Source: Pogonophryne albipinna
Taxonomy: Eukaryota > Chordata > Actinopteri > Perciformes > Artedidraconidae
NCBI GenBank assembly: GCA_028583405.1
Contig: CM053257.1
Coordinates: 31,429,071-31,493,070, forward strand
Reading direction: 5' to 3'
DNA: 64,000 bases
A model generated the notes under the pieces. It made no database searches. It was not told where the DNA came from and saw nothing but the letters and a program-made list of their open reading frames with translations. Below are positions 12,108 to 33,868 of this stretch, piece by piece. The number at the start of each line of letters is the position of its first letter. The first letter of the stretch is position 1. The position numbers and the translations under genes are program-made.

Positions 12108-15100
12108 TCAGTTGAGGTAAACTTCAGCCTCTTTCAGGACGTCCTCTTTCTGGTGGAAGTAGTCTCTGAACCAGGAAATGTGGTCCCTCTTCTGTTGGAC
12201 TGTGAGGTAAGGGTTTTTGGACAGACCGGCCACCACCAGCTCCATGAAGTGACGCACCGGTCCCTGTCGGGGGAAACCCTCCTGCAAGTGTTCCTCTAAA
12301 AAGATGTGCTCATGGAACGGGACGCTGGCTTCCTCCTCAAGTCCTAACAGAGAGTAAGAAGAAACAGTCAGTGTCATTCCTTCATTGTGGCATACAGTCG
12401 TATCATTCAGGTTTATTCAGTAGTTAAAGTTAGCAGTAGAAGATGATATGCTGCTGTTGCGTATTGCTTGTGGTTAGGAACATAACTTAATAATAATAAT
12501 AATAACTTCGATTTCTATAGCGCCTTTCATAATACCCAAGGTCACTTTACAAGGAAGAAAAGGAGTATAAACAAACATAACAAACATAACAAAACAAAAG
12601 ACAGTCAGACAAACAGTTTAGACAGACAAAACAACAAATAGATTTGGGGCCAAAGTCCTTGGCAGACAGATGGGACTTGAGGGCCCTTTTGAAGGCGTCA
12701 AGTGTGGGGATGTTGTGGATCTCCGCAGGGAGAGCGTTCCAGAGAGTGGGGGCTGCCATACTGAAGGCTCTATCCCCGAAGGTTCACAGGTTGGTGCGGG
12801 GGGCCAGAGTCTGAAGACCGCAGGCTCCGGGGTAGGGCATGTGGGAAGAACAGCGAGCCAGCTAGCAGCTAGCACCATTAGCCTGGTAGAAACCGGACCT
12901 CGAACCTCAGCAGCGGTGATGGAAAACCCCCCAGTTGAGATGGCAGGACTGAGGGAGGGTTCGTGGGTAGTCCAGGGAGCGTGGCAGAGATGCCCAGTTG
13001 GGGTATTCCGGAGCGGGGTTCCACGGATAGCAGAGCACGACGGTGAGCTCGTTTTGCTAATGGCAGGACGGCAGAGGCTAGGAACTAAACAGCAGCCAAA
13101 CATAATCAGCTGAGCAACGGAGATGGCAGGAACACAAAACCAGAGCAGAACAATCTTTTCGCTGTGTATGTGAAAAAGATTTGACGGCAGGGAGTGATAG
13201 ACACGAGGAATAAGCGTTGGCAAGAAGAGCCAAGAACTTGTTGTGTTAAAATGATTATGTTCATAGACAATATTGCTAACATGTTTTGGGAGATTACCAG
13301 CAGGTGTCAGTATTGTAACACACAAAGTGCATTTATGATGTGTGTATGAGTGTGACGTCAAGTCTCGCGAGAGCACGGAGGAGAAGGAGAGTTTCAGGAA
13401 AGAAAGTGTGATTCGCGCCGAATGGCGAGTGTAGACATGAAGGTGATCTTCTGTTTGGTTCAGAAATCTTGAAACAAAGAAAATGTGTAGCACCGGAGTG
13501 AATCTGCGTGAGAGTATCATTTTGTGCTGGCTACATCATTCATTCTGTACATTTGCCTTTTTTTTTTTAGAAACGTGTTACTCACCAGCTTCGTTGTTGA
13601 TTGGGTACTGCCACATTCTCCCCTCTTTGGTCCACTGGATCATCTCCTCCAGCCCGTTGCGGTGTGTTTGTTCGGTGCTCAGAGACAGATCATTAGCCAA
13701 AACAATGTCCCATAGAGTTGGCCGGGCTGTGGAAGAGTCACATCAGCGTTATGGGCAGAAGTCTTTATGAAGATCATTTCAACAGCTCTTTCATTGGGAC
13801 ATTAAAATGGTTTAGGAGAGACCAAGACCCATGGTGTCCAGTGACAATAAGCACAATTGAAGCCTTATTTTCAGTACAACAGTTATTTCTAAGGACCTCC
13901 CCTCATACAAAGCATGGTAAAAAAGAAGCCCCTCGACTCCCATCTTAGTTTACTTATTTAGTTTTTCCCAATTCATAGATGCCTATCATTCTTTTTTGAT
14001 GCCATAGACACTCAACAATTAAGCCAAGATACCCTAATATTGATGTTTGTCATAACGGACAAATACAAAAAAGGTATTTCCTATGACTTCCTTTTGTTTC
14101 TGAATCTGGAAAAAAAGAATTTCCCTCAAACGTATTTTTCTCTATTAACTATCTCTTTCTACGTGGTGTTACTTACACTGAGCCTCCCCTAAAAACGTAT
14201 AGAACCGTCCTATGAAAACCTCTGATATACACAATTGATTTAGCCACTTTAAGCCAGCAGTTAATACATAATAACAGTCTTAATACAACATAAAAATGGC
14301 TTATTACCAACTGCCGATTCAACTCCATCTTTATCAGTAGTGGGAGGGAAGATGTTGAGCCTTTTCCCTGAGATATAGACCTTCCTAAAGAAACAAAAGC
14401 AAACAGATCTCAAGCACATGTTCCATTTTAAAAGCTACCCGAGTAAAGATGTGATGAGAGATATTTACTTTTTCCGAGAACTGTACGGCTCTGTGTTGAT
14501 TCCCTTTACGTGAGTGTATCCTGGACCGTCGTCATCAAACTGGATCTGATTGGCCGGCCGGGTGCTCTGCCTCCTGTCGGGGTTCTTTCCTACTTTCATG
14601 TCAGCGATGATGTCTCTGAGAAAAACATTGTTTGATTAATTTAGACCGATGCCTTTTGTTTTCCATTATACAGAATGAAAACACAAAAAACAATATCACA
14701 TTTGAGACTTTTTAATAATGAAACTGCTTGATTTTCACACCAATATTCATATAAAACAATTTACCCCAAACTTATTTAAGGTCAATGTTAAATATTTGTT
14801 TATTGAGGATAGAAGGTTGTTTAAAATCGATACTGTAAATACAGATGATGCTGCAAGAAGTGCAGAAATATAATAACAACATATATTGAATTGACCTTGG
14901 GAAATGCAGCAATAAAAAGAAAGGTTTTTAGGCTTGATTTAAAACAATCTCGTTGTTGGGGCAGACGTCAGCTGTTCAGGAAGTTTACTCCAGATTTGTG
15001 GAGCATAAAATATAAAAGCTGCTGCTGCGTACAAATATAGAAAACAATACCACAAGCCAAATAATTATCCATTAACATTAAAATACTGGATACATACCCG

Positions 15101-17526
15101 AGGATGTTCATGTCCCCTTTCTTCTGAGCCTCAGTGACGGTCTGTTGCTGCCTCAGCTGGCGGAGCAGCTCCGACGCGGCCTGGCTGCTGTCGGGGAGGG
15201 TGGAGGCGGCAGCAGACGCAGCGGCAACCAGCTGAGGATCCAGAGTCTCACTAAGAAGAGGAAGAAGGCGGCGTACTTCATTAAAAGAAGATGGTGAAAG
15301 ACACACCAGATGTCATCAAGATCAGGGTGTAAAGTAAGTTCAAAGTGTGAAGGCACAAAGGTCAAACAATCAAACTTTGGTTGTAAAAAGACCAAATGAA
15401 TTAAAGAAACATGCGCTCCAGCAAGGCAATGCAACCTGACATGTGTATATAGTGACTTTTTTAAGAAAACTGCTACTTTTTTTCTATGTAAGTCTACGCT
15501 TTCTACTTTAAAGTGGACCTATCATGCTATATTTGAAAAATATATTGTAGGGCCATACCTATATAAAACTTGTCTGTGGAGTTTTTTTTTCAAAATACCA
15601 AACAGATCCCCCATTGTAGCCATGCCTCATACTGCTCAAACCCCTCTTTTGCAGCCCTGTTAGAGATACGCAGATTTTGGGTCCTTAGCTTGAAATAAAT
15701 AAAGAAGAGGAGGCGGAGCTAATGCCTGATCAGAATTCTACCGGAGATCAAGTTAAATTCGGTTGTGATAAAACGCCATCCTGTTTAAACCACGTCAATG
15801 ATTATTTCTGAAATAGTATGGAGCTCAAATGCTTTTTCTCTTGCAGGTTTATCACGAGGTGAGTTCTTTTTTTAATTTCCTGACGCTGCGTGAGTTCCCC
15901 GACGCACCGGGGAAACATATTTACGTATAAAAAGACATCACAAAGTGCATTTTGCATGATAGGCCCCCTTTAATCTGCACTCTGCCTTTGCTGCTGTGAT
16001 GCCATACATTTCAACCCCCCTCTCACCTCTGGGATGAAGCCTCCTCGGTGGCCTTCTGAAACATACTGATGGTGCTTTCCATAGCTGCTGGCTTTGAGTT
16101 GGTTGTAGAATCCTCGCTTTGCCACGCCTTCAAGTTTCTGAGCTTCCTCTTACTGGTTACAGCCACCTTCATGCCTCCAAGAATATCAAGGAGACTGTCT
16201 TTCCCACTCTTAACTGCCACAGTTTTCACTTCTGCTGGTGTTGCCTCAACCTGTTCAGTTTTAACATCCACCTGCTGCTGCGTCGTACCTTCATCCTCCG
16301 TCTTCAACACCACCGGCTCCTCCTCCCTTTGGATGACTTTGCTGTCATCTTCAGCTTTCTGTGTCACCAAAGTTGGTGTTTCTGTCGGGTCGACTGGTTT
16401 TTCTGCAAGGGTTTTCTCCTCTTCAATAGATGAGGCAACATTGTCTTTCTTTTCACAGAGCCTGACAGAACATGTGCTGAGGGCTTTGACTCCCCCTCCA
16501 TTTGCAAACCTATATTAAAGAGAAGAAAACTCAGTTAATCATCATACGTGTGTGAATCGTAAGGAAGCAAACAAGTTTGAGTAATAATAATACTACAAAA
16601 TTCAATACAAAAAGTAGAAAATCAGCTCTTAGGCTACAATTACATTTCCTGTTCTCACCCAGTGAAATACTGAGCAAAGTGAGTGAGATGTTGGTTTATC
16701 CAGGCTGTCACAAGGGGGTCACTTGAACTATTTCTTAGATTCCGTTTTTGTGAAAGGAATACACATGAAATGACCTACCAATGGAAATAGAAACCCAAAC
16801 TGATCTGAAAACGGTGAAACACTGGCTGAAACGAGTCAAACCTAAAATAACTGATCTCTGATCATGCACACATATACAGGAACAGATACACAGAGATTAA
16901 CATGAATACATACATAGGGACATGGAGACACACACCATTAGAATATATGCACATATATTGCCATGAATTAGGTTACATACACACATGATGTACATGAAAC
17001 GATTGTAATGGGGTGAAAATATTGTGATTCTATAAAACCATGTATGAGAATGTCACAATGTATTATGTGCTAAAACTAGTGTACTCTTGTTAATTATATG
17101 ATGCTTTAAATGGGACATGGGGTGCAATACAATGTTATTATGACCTTTAAATGCAATATCAGGTAGGTGTATAGGAACTAATTAGTTCCTATACACCTAC
17201 CTATGCTCACAGAAATGTCACACAAAATGTCCCGTACCATCATAAGCTAATAGTTTACACGTTAGCTTTTATGGAAAGAAGAACACATTTTCTAGCTATT
17301 TGGAAATGCACATTATAATCTAGTTATAACACTGAACACACTCCTTAACGACCTGTTATGTAGTTGCGGACGTTCGTCAGTCACGCTGTAGTATGTTATC
17401 ATATGTACCGTTCACTCACCTAAAAACTGCAGCTTTGTCATATTTAGCTGGCAACACACACGCCTCATAGATACGGACAGAAGACTTTCGAGCCGTGTAA
17501 ACAGTCCGGAATAAAAATCTGTACAT
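12108..17526 (-). CDS. mrps31: Small ribosomal subunit protein mS31, mitochondrial
   Basis: This is a component of the small subunit of the mitochondrial ribosome. Seven coding exons were placed by splice signals and phase: 17420-17526, 16027-16509, 15098-15250, 14469-14615, 14308-14384, 13586-13726 and 12108-12343. They total 1344 nt (447 residues plus stop), somewhat longer than the ~395-residue human protein. The chosen start ([16 protein letters not shown]) gives an Arg/Ser-rich presequence suitable for mitochondrial import; an in-frame ATG at 17628 is less likely. Exon 2 is acidic and low-complexity, then [19 protein letters not shown]. Family signatures follow in the C-terminal half: [67 protein letters not shown]. 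Introns host a MITE (15508-15973), a LINE relic (12488-12790) and a perfect palindrome (17161-17202). Adjacent foxo1 matches tetrapod synteny. Confidence 0.94.
12488..12790 (-). mobile_element. LINE 3' end relic in mrps31 intron 6
   Basis: On the minus strand a frame reads [14 protein letters not shown] and then [14 protein letters not shown], the C-terminal signature seen at the end of many fish non-LTR polyproteins. It is followed by GGCGCTATAGAAATCGAAG and a (TTA)n tail at the 12.49 kb end. It is 5'-truncated, with no reverse transcriptase core visible. Confidence 0.6.
13353..13372. promoter_or_regulatory. Intronic CRE plus TCTCGCGAGA box
   Basis: TGACGTCA at 13353-13360 is followed two bases later by TCTCGCGAGA at 13363-13372. 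Both are known core-promoter motifs (CREB/ATF, and the CGCG element bound by BANP or Kaiso-type factors). They lie inside mrps31 intron 6, away from any gene start recognised here. Confidence 0.5.
15508..15973. mobile_element. TTAA-flanked MITE in mrps31 intron 2
   Basis: The left end TTAAAGTGGACCTATCATGC mirrors the right end GCATGATAGGCCCCCTTTAA, giving inverted ends with TTAA at each terminus. It is about 466 bp and non-coding. It belongs to the same broad group as the copies at 25176, 30660 and 63033. Confidence 0.7.
17161..17202. repeat. Perfect 42-bp palindrome
   Basis: The sequence from AGGTAGGTGTATAGG to CCTATACACCTACCT is exactly self-complementary, with no spacer, around the centre TTAATTAA-like core (ACTAATTAGT). 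It sits in mrps31 intron 1, about 220 bp below exon 1. Confidence 0.9.
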
Positions 17527-17822
17527 GATTACTTCTTGCAATGCCCTTCCACGCTCCTGAAATTTGTCTCCAGTGCTACACCATAAAGTCACCCCCGTAA
17601 TCTCGAGGATAACATTGGTTCCGGACACCGGGGAGGACTGTTGTATAAAGGGAGGGGAGTCCCGTAGGTCGAACTGGCATTTAATTAAGTTGTAATATAA
17701 GTATTACTATTCAAGTGTACTATTCGTGAATTTAAGATTTAAAAAAACGGTGACTTAATCGAGTTGTAATAAATTACTTTTCAAACAAACGGATGCTCTG
17801 TCTGTGATTTCCTCAATTATAG

Positions 17823-17861
17823 TCTCGCGAGATCAAATCCTGAACGTGACTCAAAATGGCG
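17823..17861. promoter_or_regulatory. Probable bidirectional promoter core (mrps31/taf6)
   Basis: The palindromic TCTCGCGAGA element at 17823-17832 is followed at 17853-17861 by AAAATGGCG, a YY1-like initiator motif. Both are typical of TATA-less housekeeping promoters. The start codons lie about 300 bp (mrps31, minus) and 1.5 kb (taf6, plus, after a presumed 5' intron) away. Function is inferred from motif and position. Confidence 0.6.
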
Positions 17862-18765
17862 ATGGAACATAAGCGCTAATTCACGAGCGGTGGTCCCAGC
17901 TCCAATTCGTAAATGAGTTAGTTATTTATATCAAGAGATGGATATTCATCGAGAAAAATTAGCTTTGCGAAGAAAATATTATTTCAAATCTTAACATTGC
18001 CTGGTTTTATTCGTGTACATTCCTGCTTAAATTCAGAAGGGAGAGGACAACTTCACACAGGTAAAATGTCAACGGAAGCTAAGTTGTTAGCATGCAAGCT
18101 AACGTTTATCAAATCCATCTCACTGAAAGTTAATATTAAAGAACCATGCATTGGTTTGAATGAATTTAAAACAAACGCTGTTTTTATTTTTTGCATAACT
18201 TTGTTGGGTTTGATTGAATATACTTTGTATGTAGCTTGAGTGGTGTATGAAGCTAGTTGGTTGTTATCCGTGGTTACCCGCTTTCTGTGTAGCTCAGTGT
18301 TTGTTTACACACTTAAAGTATATAAAACCATTGTTAAAATGCATTTGTCCCCTGGACCTTTGCATGTTGAGTTATAAACAAGATACACTATTGGATCAAA
18401 GTGGATATTTATCATAATTTGGGGCACTGATGAGCGAAAATCTTCTAAGGCAGCTTTCCGCCTTCCGTCTGTGCAACATATTGACACTTCACTATTTTCC
18501 AGAAAGTTCCATTAACTGCAATATTGAGTTTTGAAACCAATACGTTTTGCATTATCAAAACGAATGACTCTTTTCCTCTTTCATTTATGTCACCATGTAT
18601 GAAACATGCGTTATTGCCCCATAGTTTGAGTTTCTCCCTCTCCATAACAGCTACTTTACATAACTGTCATTTATATACTATCATATATATGTGTTACTGT
18701 TGTTTAAATAGTGTAATGCCTGAACACATTGCTGCTGTAATGAACACATTGCTGCTCTAACAAAA

Positions 18766-18810
18766 ATAATTTCCCAATTTTGGATCATTAAAGTATCTAT
18801 CTATCGATCT
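18766..18810 (+). mobile_element. LINE 3' tail with CTAT repeat
   Basis: TTTCCCAATTTTGGATCATT followed by AAAGTATCTATCTATCG is a degenerate non-LTR 3' terminus with a short tetranucleotide tail. It is the same terminus that borders the large GGAT array in taf6. Confidence 0.45.
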
Positions 18811-19297
18811 TAAAGAGCTGCTTGGTTTACGACAAATATAACGTGTTTGATTTGTAATTATGATCTCATAAGACCTTAGATACTTCTTCCTGTATTGGGT
18901 TTCCCACATGTTCTCTGACAAACATTAACAGAGATTTTATACAACGCAACATTACGTTTCTTTTGGTAAACCTTCCATACACTTCAGTGAAACACCCACT
19001 CCATATTATGCTAATCCCTGCAATAAAAACCTGCAGCCCCTTCCTTACAATGGTGCTTATAGAAGTAGACTAAAGGTTATATTTAATGTTTGTCTCACAA
19101 CTACATCAAGACTTTCACTGTAACGTCATGAATGCTGTTTGTGGCTTCAGACCCATTGAGTGTTCATTAATGGCAGTGATCTATTCTAATGTTGTACCTG
19201 GATGACATGGTTGTCTCCTGAATAAGTGGAATAGTTCGATTGTTTTTTGTATTTTTGTGAAGAGTGATATTTACAAACTTGTGAACTTTTTGTAGCC

Positions 19298-29992
<10,695 letters not shown>

Positions 29993-30394
29993 GACTCTCA
30001 TAGGTAGTTTTTATCGTGTTGATGCCGCTGAACACACGAGGAGGTTTGTTTGGGTTGAACTTAAAGGGGTAAACTCTGGAGTGGTATGAAGGGGAATATC
30101 TGAACTCTTGACAGATGAAGAGCAAATGTGACTAGACATTGTAAATATGTTAATGCCCAATGAAAACTAAGGTCCAGCTGTGAGATGTTTCAGCTTATAT
30201 TCAAATTGATTTCATGTTCTTTTTTTACTCTAAAATAAATCAGATTTTGTATGAAATTCTCTTATCTTGGTGTGTTTTTTATATTTCTATTATAATTTTA
30301 AGAAATGCATTATTCTGTAGCTTTTTGTCAGCAAATACCAATAGCTTTTTCCTCAGTAAAAGTAACAATAACACTGAAAAGTCCTTACGTTCAA
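29993..30394 (+). other. taf6: taf6 3' UTR and 3' flank
   Basis: This follows the taf6 stop. The poly(A) signal AATAAA is at 30234-30239. No other gene was seen before the sat2-like relic. Confidence 0.75.
30234..30239 (+). other. taf6: Poly(A) signal of taf6
   Basis: AATAAA 242 bases after the stop codon, the first canonical signal downstream. Confidence 0.7.
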
Positions 30395-30468
30395 CTCAGA
30401 CAGGAATACCCTATCTCGAGAATGAAGCTCCAAAAGGTTAGAAGTCAGCCAAGGAAATAATGTATCTC
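30395..30468 (+). pseudogene. Relic of a sat2-like last exon
   Basis: The sequence matches two separated parts of the sat2-like last exon. CAGACAGGAATACCCTATCT corresponds to the segment coding for NTPSRD. AATGAAGCTCCAAAAGGTTA corresponds to the terminal NEAPKD and stop. About 90 bp between them are missing. The matching continues into the 3' UTR (GAAGTCAGCCAAGGAAA). It is followed at about 30500 by the 5' flank that begins each sat2-like unit, so this is the tail of an older upstream copy. Confidence 0.75.
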
Positions 30469-30659
30469 TGCATGACATGAATCATTACTTGAATACCAGC
30501 CTGTTATTTATAAATAGTGCCATTTCCCAGAGAGGAGCGCTATATGACATGACACGTTCTTTGCATATTTATTCGTAGTGATCAAAACGTCTGCCTAATA
30601 TTAATTTGAATAGTCAATTAAAATGAATAACAGGGTTATGTAGACATGTTTTTTTTTTT

Positions 30660-30734
30660 TTAAAGGTCACCTATTATGCAAAATCCACTTGTTCACGTCT
30701 TGTATACATCAACATGTGTCCCCTCTGTGTAAAG
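30660..30734. mobile_element. TTAA MITE fragment
   Basis: It begins TTAAAGGTCACCTATTATGC as at 25176 and stops where hAT copy B starts. The remaining MITE body is not found on the far side of that hAT. Confidence 0.65.
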
Positions 30735-31919
30735 CAGGGGTTCCCAACCCCCGGTGTTACTGCAGGGCCGCGAAATAGCTGTGAGTTTATCGTAATATTT
30801 GCAGAATTATAAATATATACAAATATTTTATCATAATATTTTTTTCAAAAAGTGTTTAATGTTCGCACCTATACCAGTCATATTATTTCATCCAGTAGCT
30901 AGTTCATCTTTCACCAGATAACCTTTGAAAATGGCTTTTATGATGTTCCGAGGGATTCGGCGGCTCAGCACGAGAAAGTTACCGGTGCGCCAAGTAGGAA
31001 GAGGAGCACAGGAGACAACCGTTTGATTGCAGACTGTTATGTTTATGTGGGGAAATGACAGTGCATACATTATTTGAGATATATTTCAAACTCGGACTTC
31101 ATTTTAAGGACATGTCGGCCAGGGGTGAGGAGCTATATGTTTATTTTATAGCTTTTCTTTTTAATGACTGATTTTAAATGCCATTTTCTTAATGTCTTTC
31201 ATTTTTTTGTAAAGCACTTTTTGTGTCTCGATAGCTATTTTTATTATATGTACAGCACTTTGCTCGACCAAAAATCGTTTATAAATGTGCTATATAAATA
31301 AATTGATTTGATTTGATCTATGAATTCATGTCCGGGACGCTCCCGGTATCTGCTGCCCGCAGCTGTTTTATAGAAGGAAAACCTCCTTCACTTCATGAAA
31401 TGGCTGCAGGCAGCATCAGGAGGCAGCGGGACATGTAACTCCGCTTCTGAGAAGTGCAGCACCAGCGCGCCGAGAGCTGTGCCTTTTTACGCACTGCCTT
31501 CGCTGTGTTTACGTTCTTCAGAACAGCGAGTGACTGCAGGCTGCTACGTGTTAACCACACACATCTCTACACACATCTCTACACACATCGAACTGCCCGA
31601 TTACTCCCCCTTGTATTAGTTTTATGAAGGAGATGTCCAGTCACCAAGGCGAGAACGTGTTGGTGTGTGTGCTCTGCTCAGCTCAGCTCAGTGTTTGTGT
31701 CTGTCCGACACCGGCATTTGTTTTTCAAATAACCATGAACAGTAATTTACACACATCTGGCTAACTCCATAGGTAGCCTATATGCGGGTGTTCACAAAAT
31801 AAATTAGTTTAATCTTAATCTCGATGTAGTGCTAAATGCTGTCGGACGTGCACCGGAACGAACGTCACTATCATAATATCTTCTGAAAACAAATGCCAGT
31901 GTCACACACAGACACCCCC

Positions 31920-31992
<73 letters not shown>

Positions 31993-32349
31993 TTCATAAT
32001 GCGCCTTCTCCTCGTTTTCCCATCACTGGATTATCCGTAAATCATACAAACAAAACCAAAACGTTGATTTATCTGTTTTCCCGTTTTGGTTTAAAAACTG
32101 AATAACGTCGGTTTTTTGTTTTTCCGTTTTTCCGAAAAACCAAAAAACGACACCGGTTCTTTTTTAAACGTTAATTTGTTTTGGATGCATATTGTTCTAG
32201 TATTTGTTCAGGCTATTACATACAATTAGCCTCTGTTGCTACCTGCTGGTGAGTAAATATGAAAATCAGTTCAAATTGACAACCGGTCCGCGATTTTTTT
32301 TTTTAATGTATCTGCCGGTCCTTGGCACAATAAAGGTTGGGAACCCCTG
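30735..32349. mobile_element. Non-autonomous hAT, CAGGGGTTCCCAACC family, copy B
   Basis: It starts CAGGGGTTCCCAACC and ends GGTTGGGAACCCCTG, in the opposite internal orientation to copy A. It carries about 0.9 kb extra (30865-31735), including an L2-like LINE terminus near 31205-31318, and a shorter CA repeat at the site homologous to copy A's GT repeat. The flanking octamers GTGTAAAG and GTTTAGCT agree only in part, so the target duplication is decayed or lost. Confidence 0.75.
31922..31990 (+). repeat. (CA)n microsatellite in hAT copy B
   Basis: A 69-bp dinucleotide run at the position homologous to the 256-bp run of copy A. Confidence 0.95.
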
Positions 32350-32470
32350 GTTTAGCTGGTAAAAGCTGGTGGTCACAGTGTTCTAGCTGGTCACCATTTG
32401 CTGGTCAGACTGGTATGATCTTGAGTAGAACTTTAACTGGGATTACTTGATGGTTAAGCTGGTCATATAT
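32350..32470 (+). repeat. Irregular AGCTGGT repeat
   Basis: AGCTGGT, GCTGGTGGTCA, TAGCTGGTCA, TTTGCTGGTCA and AAGCTGGTCA recur with short spacers. It is a degenerate simple-repeat patch next to hAT copy B. Confidence 0.6.
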
Positions 32471-32617
32471 GATGATGAAACACTCTCACCCAATTGCAGT
32501 AGCTCAATTAACATCTATCATTTCAGATCAGAGCACCTACCTTACCAGAAAGGTACCAGAATGGATAGAATGTCTGTAAATAAATACTCTTAAATCAAAT
32601 GATTTGATGATTTGATG

Positions 32618-32649
32618 AAACATTGTTGTGTTATAACACAACAATGTTT
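32618..32649. repeat. Perfect 32-bp palindrome
   Basis: AAACATTGTTGTGTTA is followed directly by its reverse complement TAACACAACAATGTTT. It lies close to the site where the pseudogene copy loses its exons 1-2. Confidence 0.9.
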
Positions 32650-32820
32650 TTCCAACTATAGCGTATCAATGTCTGTGAAAAACGGTAACACCATACCAGT
32701 TATTACAAGTGGTACTGGGTTAGCATCTTTGTGTGTGACAATCTGAGGTGTTCAATGTGCAGTGCTAGTTAATTATTTAGCCTGACTTTGCGACTGGATA
32801 ACTAGGACTGGGTTTAACTG

Positions 32821-33177
32821 ATGTGTAGAAACTATACTTTTGAAGGTACCTTGTTGAGTTTCTGCCCACTAATGGCGCAGTAGAGCAGTGTTTTGACAAG
32901 GGGGCGTGTGGCGCCGTGGACTAGTGCGTTTGTGTTCGGATCAGGGGGGGCACGGGTTCAAACCCCACTGCAGTCAGCATGTCGTTGTGTCCCTGGGCAA
33001 GATACTTCACCCCAGATTGCTCCTGTGGGGATTGTCCACAGTATTGAGTATGTAAATCGCTTTGGATAAAAGCGTCTACCAAGTAACATGTAATGTAATG
33101 TGTAGAAACTATACTTTTAAAGGTACCTGGTTGAGTTTCTGCCCACTAATGGCGCAGTAGAGCAGTGTTTTGACAAG
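32821..33177 (+). mobile_element. tRNA-derived SINE between 80-bp direct repeats
   Basis: The SINE (about 32901-33097) has an A-box-like TGGCGCCGTGGACTAG and a B-box GGTTCAAACCCC. Its tail TCGCTTTGGATAAAAGCGTC is shared with the LINE fragment at 45885-46300. It is flanked by two 80-bp copies of one sequence (32821-32900 and 33098-33177, about 3 mismatches), far longer than normal SINE target duplications. A reversed relative is at 54712-54886. Confidence 0.8.
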
Positions 33178-33868
33178 TGTCTGCATTTAGTACAACGTAA
33201 ATGCAGCATACATGTTTCAAGTATTGATGTGTTTGAATTGTTGTGTGTCTCACTTGGATGCAGAGGACTACTATTACCTCCTCTGTAAATAGGAAATGTT
33301 TCTATTTGGGTACATTTCAGTTTTTTTACTTTAGATCTTGAGCGTGACGGTTTCTGCCAGGATCCTTTCTTTGAATGCCTCGTTGCAGAAGTGCCTGAGG
33401 AGAATAGATCTAAAGAAGGTAAAGTGTTCATTAAAGCCACGGTTATCTTTCCCTGTCAGCATGCTCCAAACTTAAACGTGTAGTGTGCAGTAGAGAATTC
33501 AGACTTCTGGACTTCTAGGTATATTCCCTCTTTATAAGCTTTTTCTGTTTTATACTGTTTAAAACTCAACTGTGGCTTGTTTGTAATATATTTAAAGTTG
33601 TAATTCCAGTTTCACTAGGGTTGTGATATGCTAAATATCACTCCCATCCCCGTTATTTGTTGCCATTTAAATGTTTCTGGAACTTCTCTTTTAATTGCTT
33701 GTTTCTTTTTGTCCCTGTAGGATTCACACTAGTCGGATATGCTGTTTACCTTTACAGTTACAGTTCATGGAAGGGGCGGTCAGTATATTTGGACAACCTG
33801 TATGTGATGGCAGAATTCAGAGGTAAATTATGTGTTGCGTAGATGTCAAGAAAGCCTTGAAAGATACG

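Larger units (their letters stand above)
17527..19297. other. mrps31-taf6 head-to-head interval
   Basis: Divergent genes flank this 1.8 kb interval. It contains the TCTCGCGAGA box, a YY1-like AAAATGGCGATGG, and probably a non-coding taf6 first exon: coding exon 1 of taf6 is preceded by a splice acceptor (TTTTTGTAG at 19287-19295). A LINE tail with a short CTAT repeat lies at 18766-18810. No further protein gene was recognised. Confidence 0.6.

Noticed and set aside
12670..13113. 147-residue plus-strand frame opposite the LINE relic
   Set aside because: It is the antisense of the LINE 3' region with low-complexity Gly/Ser content and no domain.
12618..13520. 300-residue minus-strand open frame in the mrps31 intron
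   Set aside because: It crosses a LINE tail and unrelated intronic sequence in a frame with no family match; only the short LINE signature in another frame is meaningful.
16069..16518. 149-residue plus-strand frame
   Set aside because: Antisense shadow of mrps31 exon 2.
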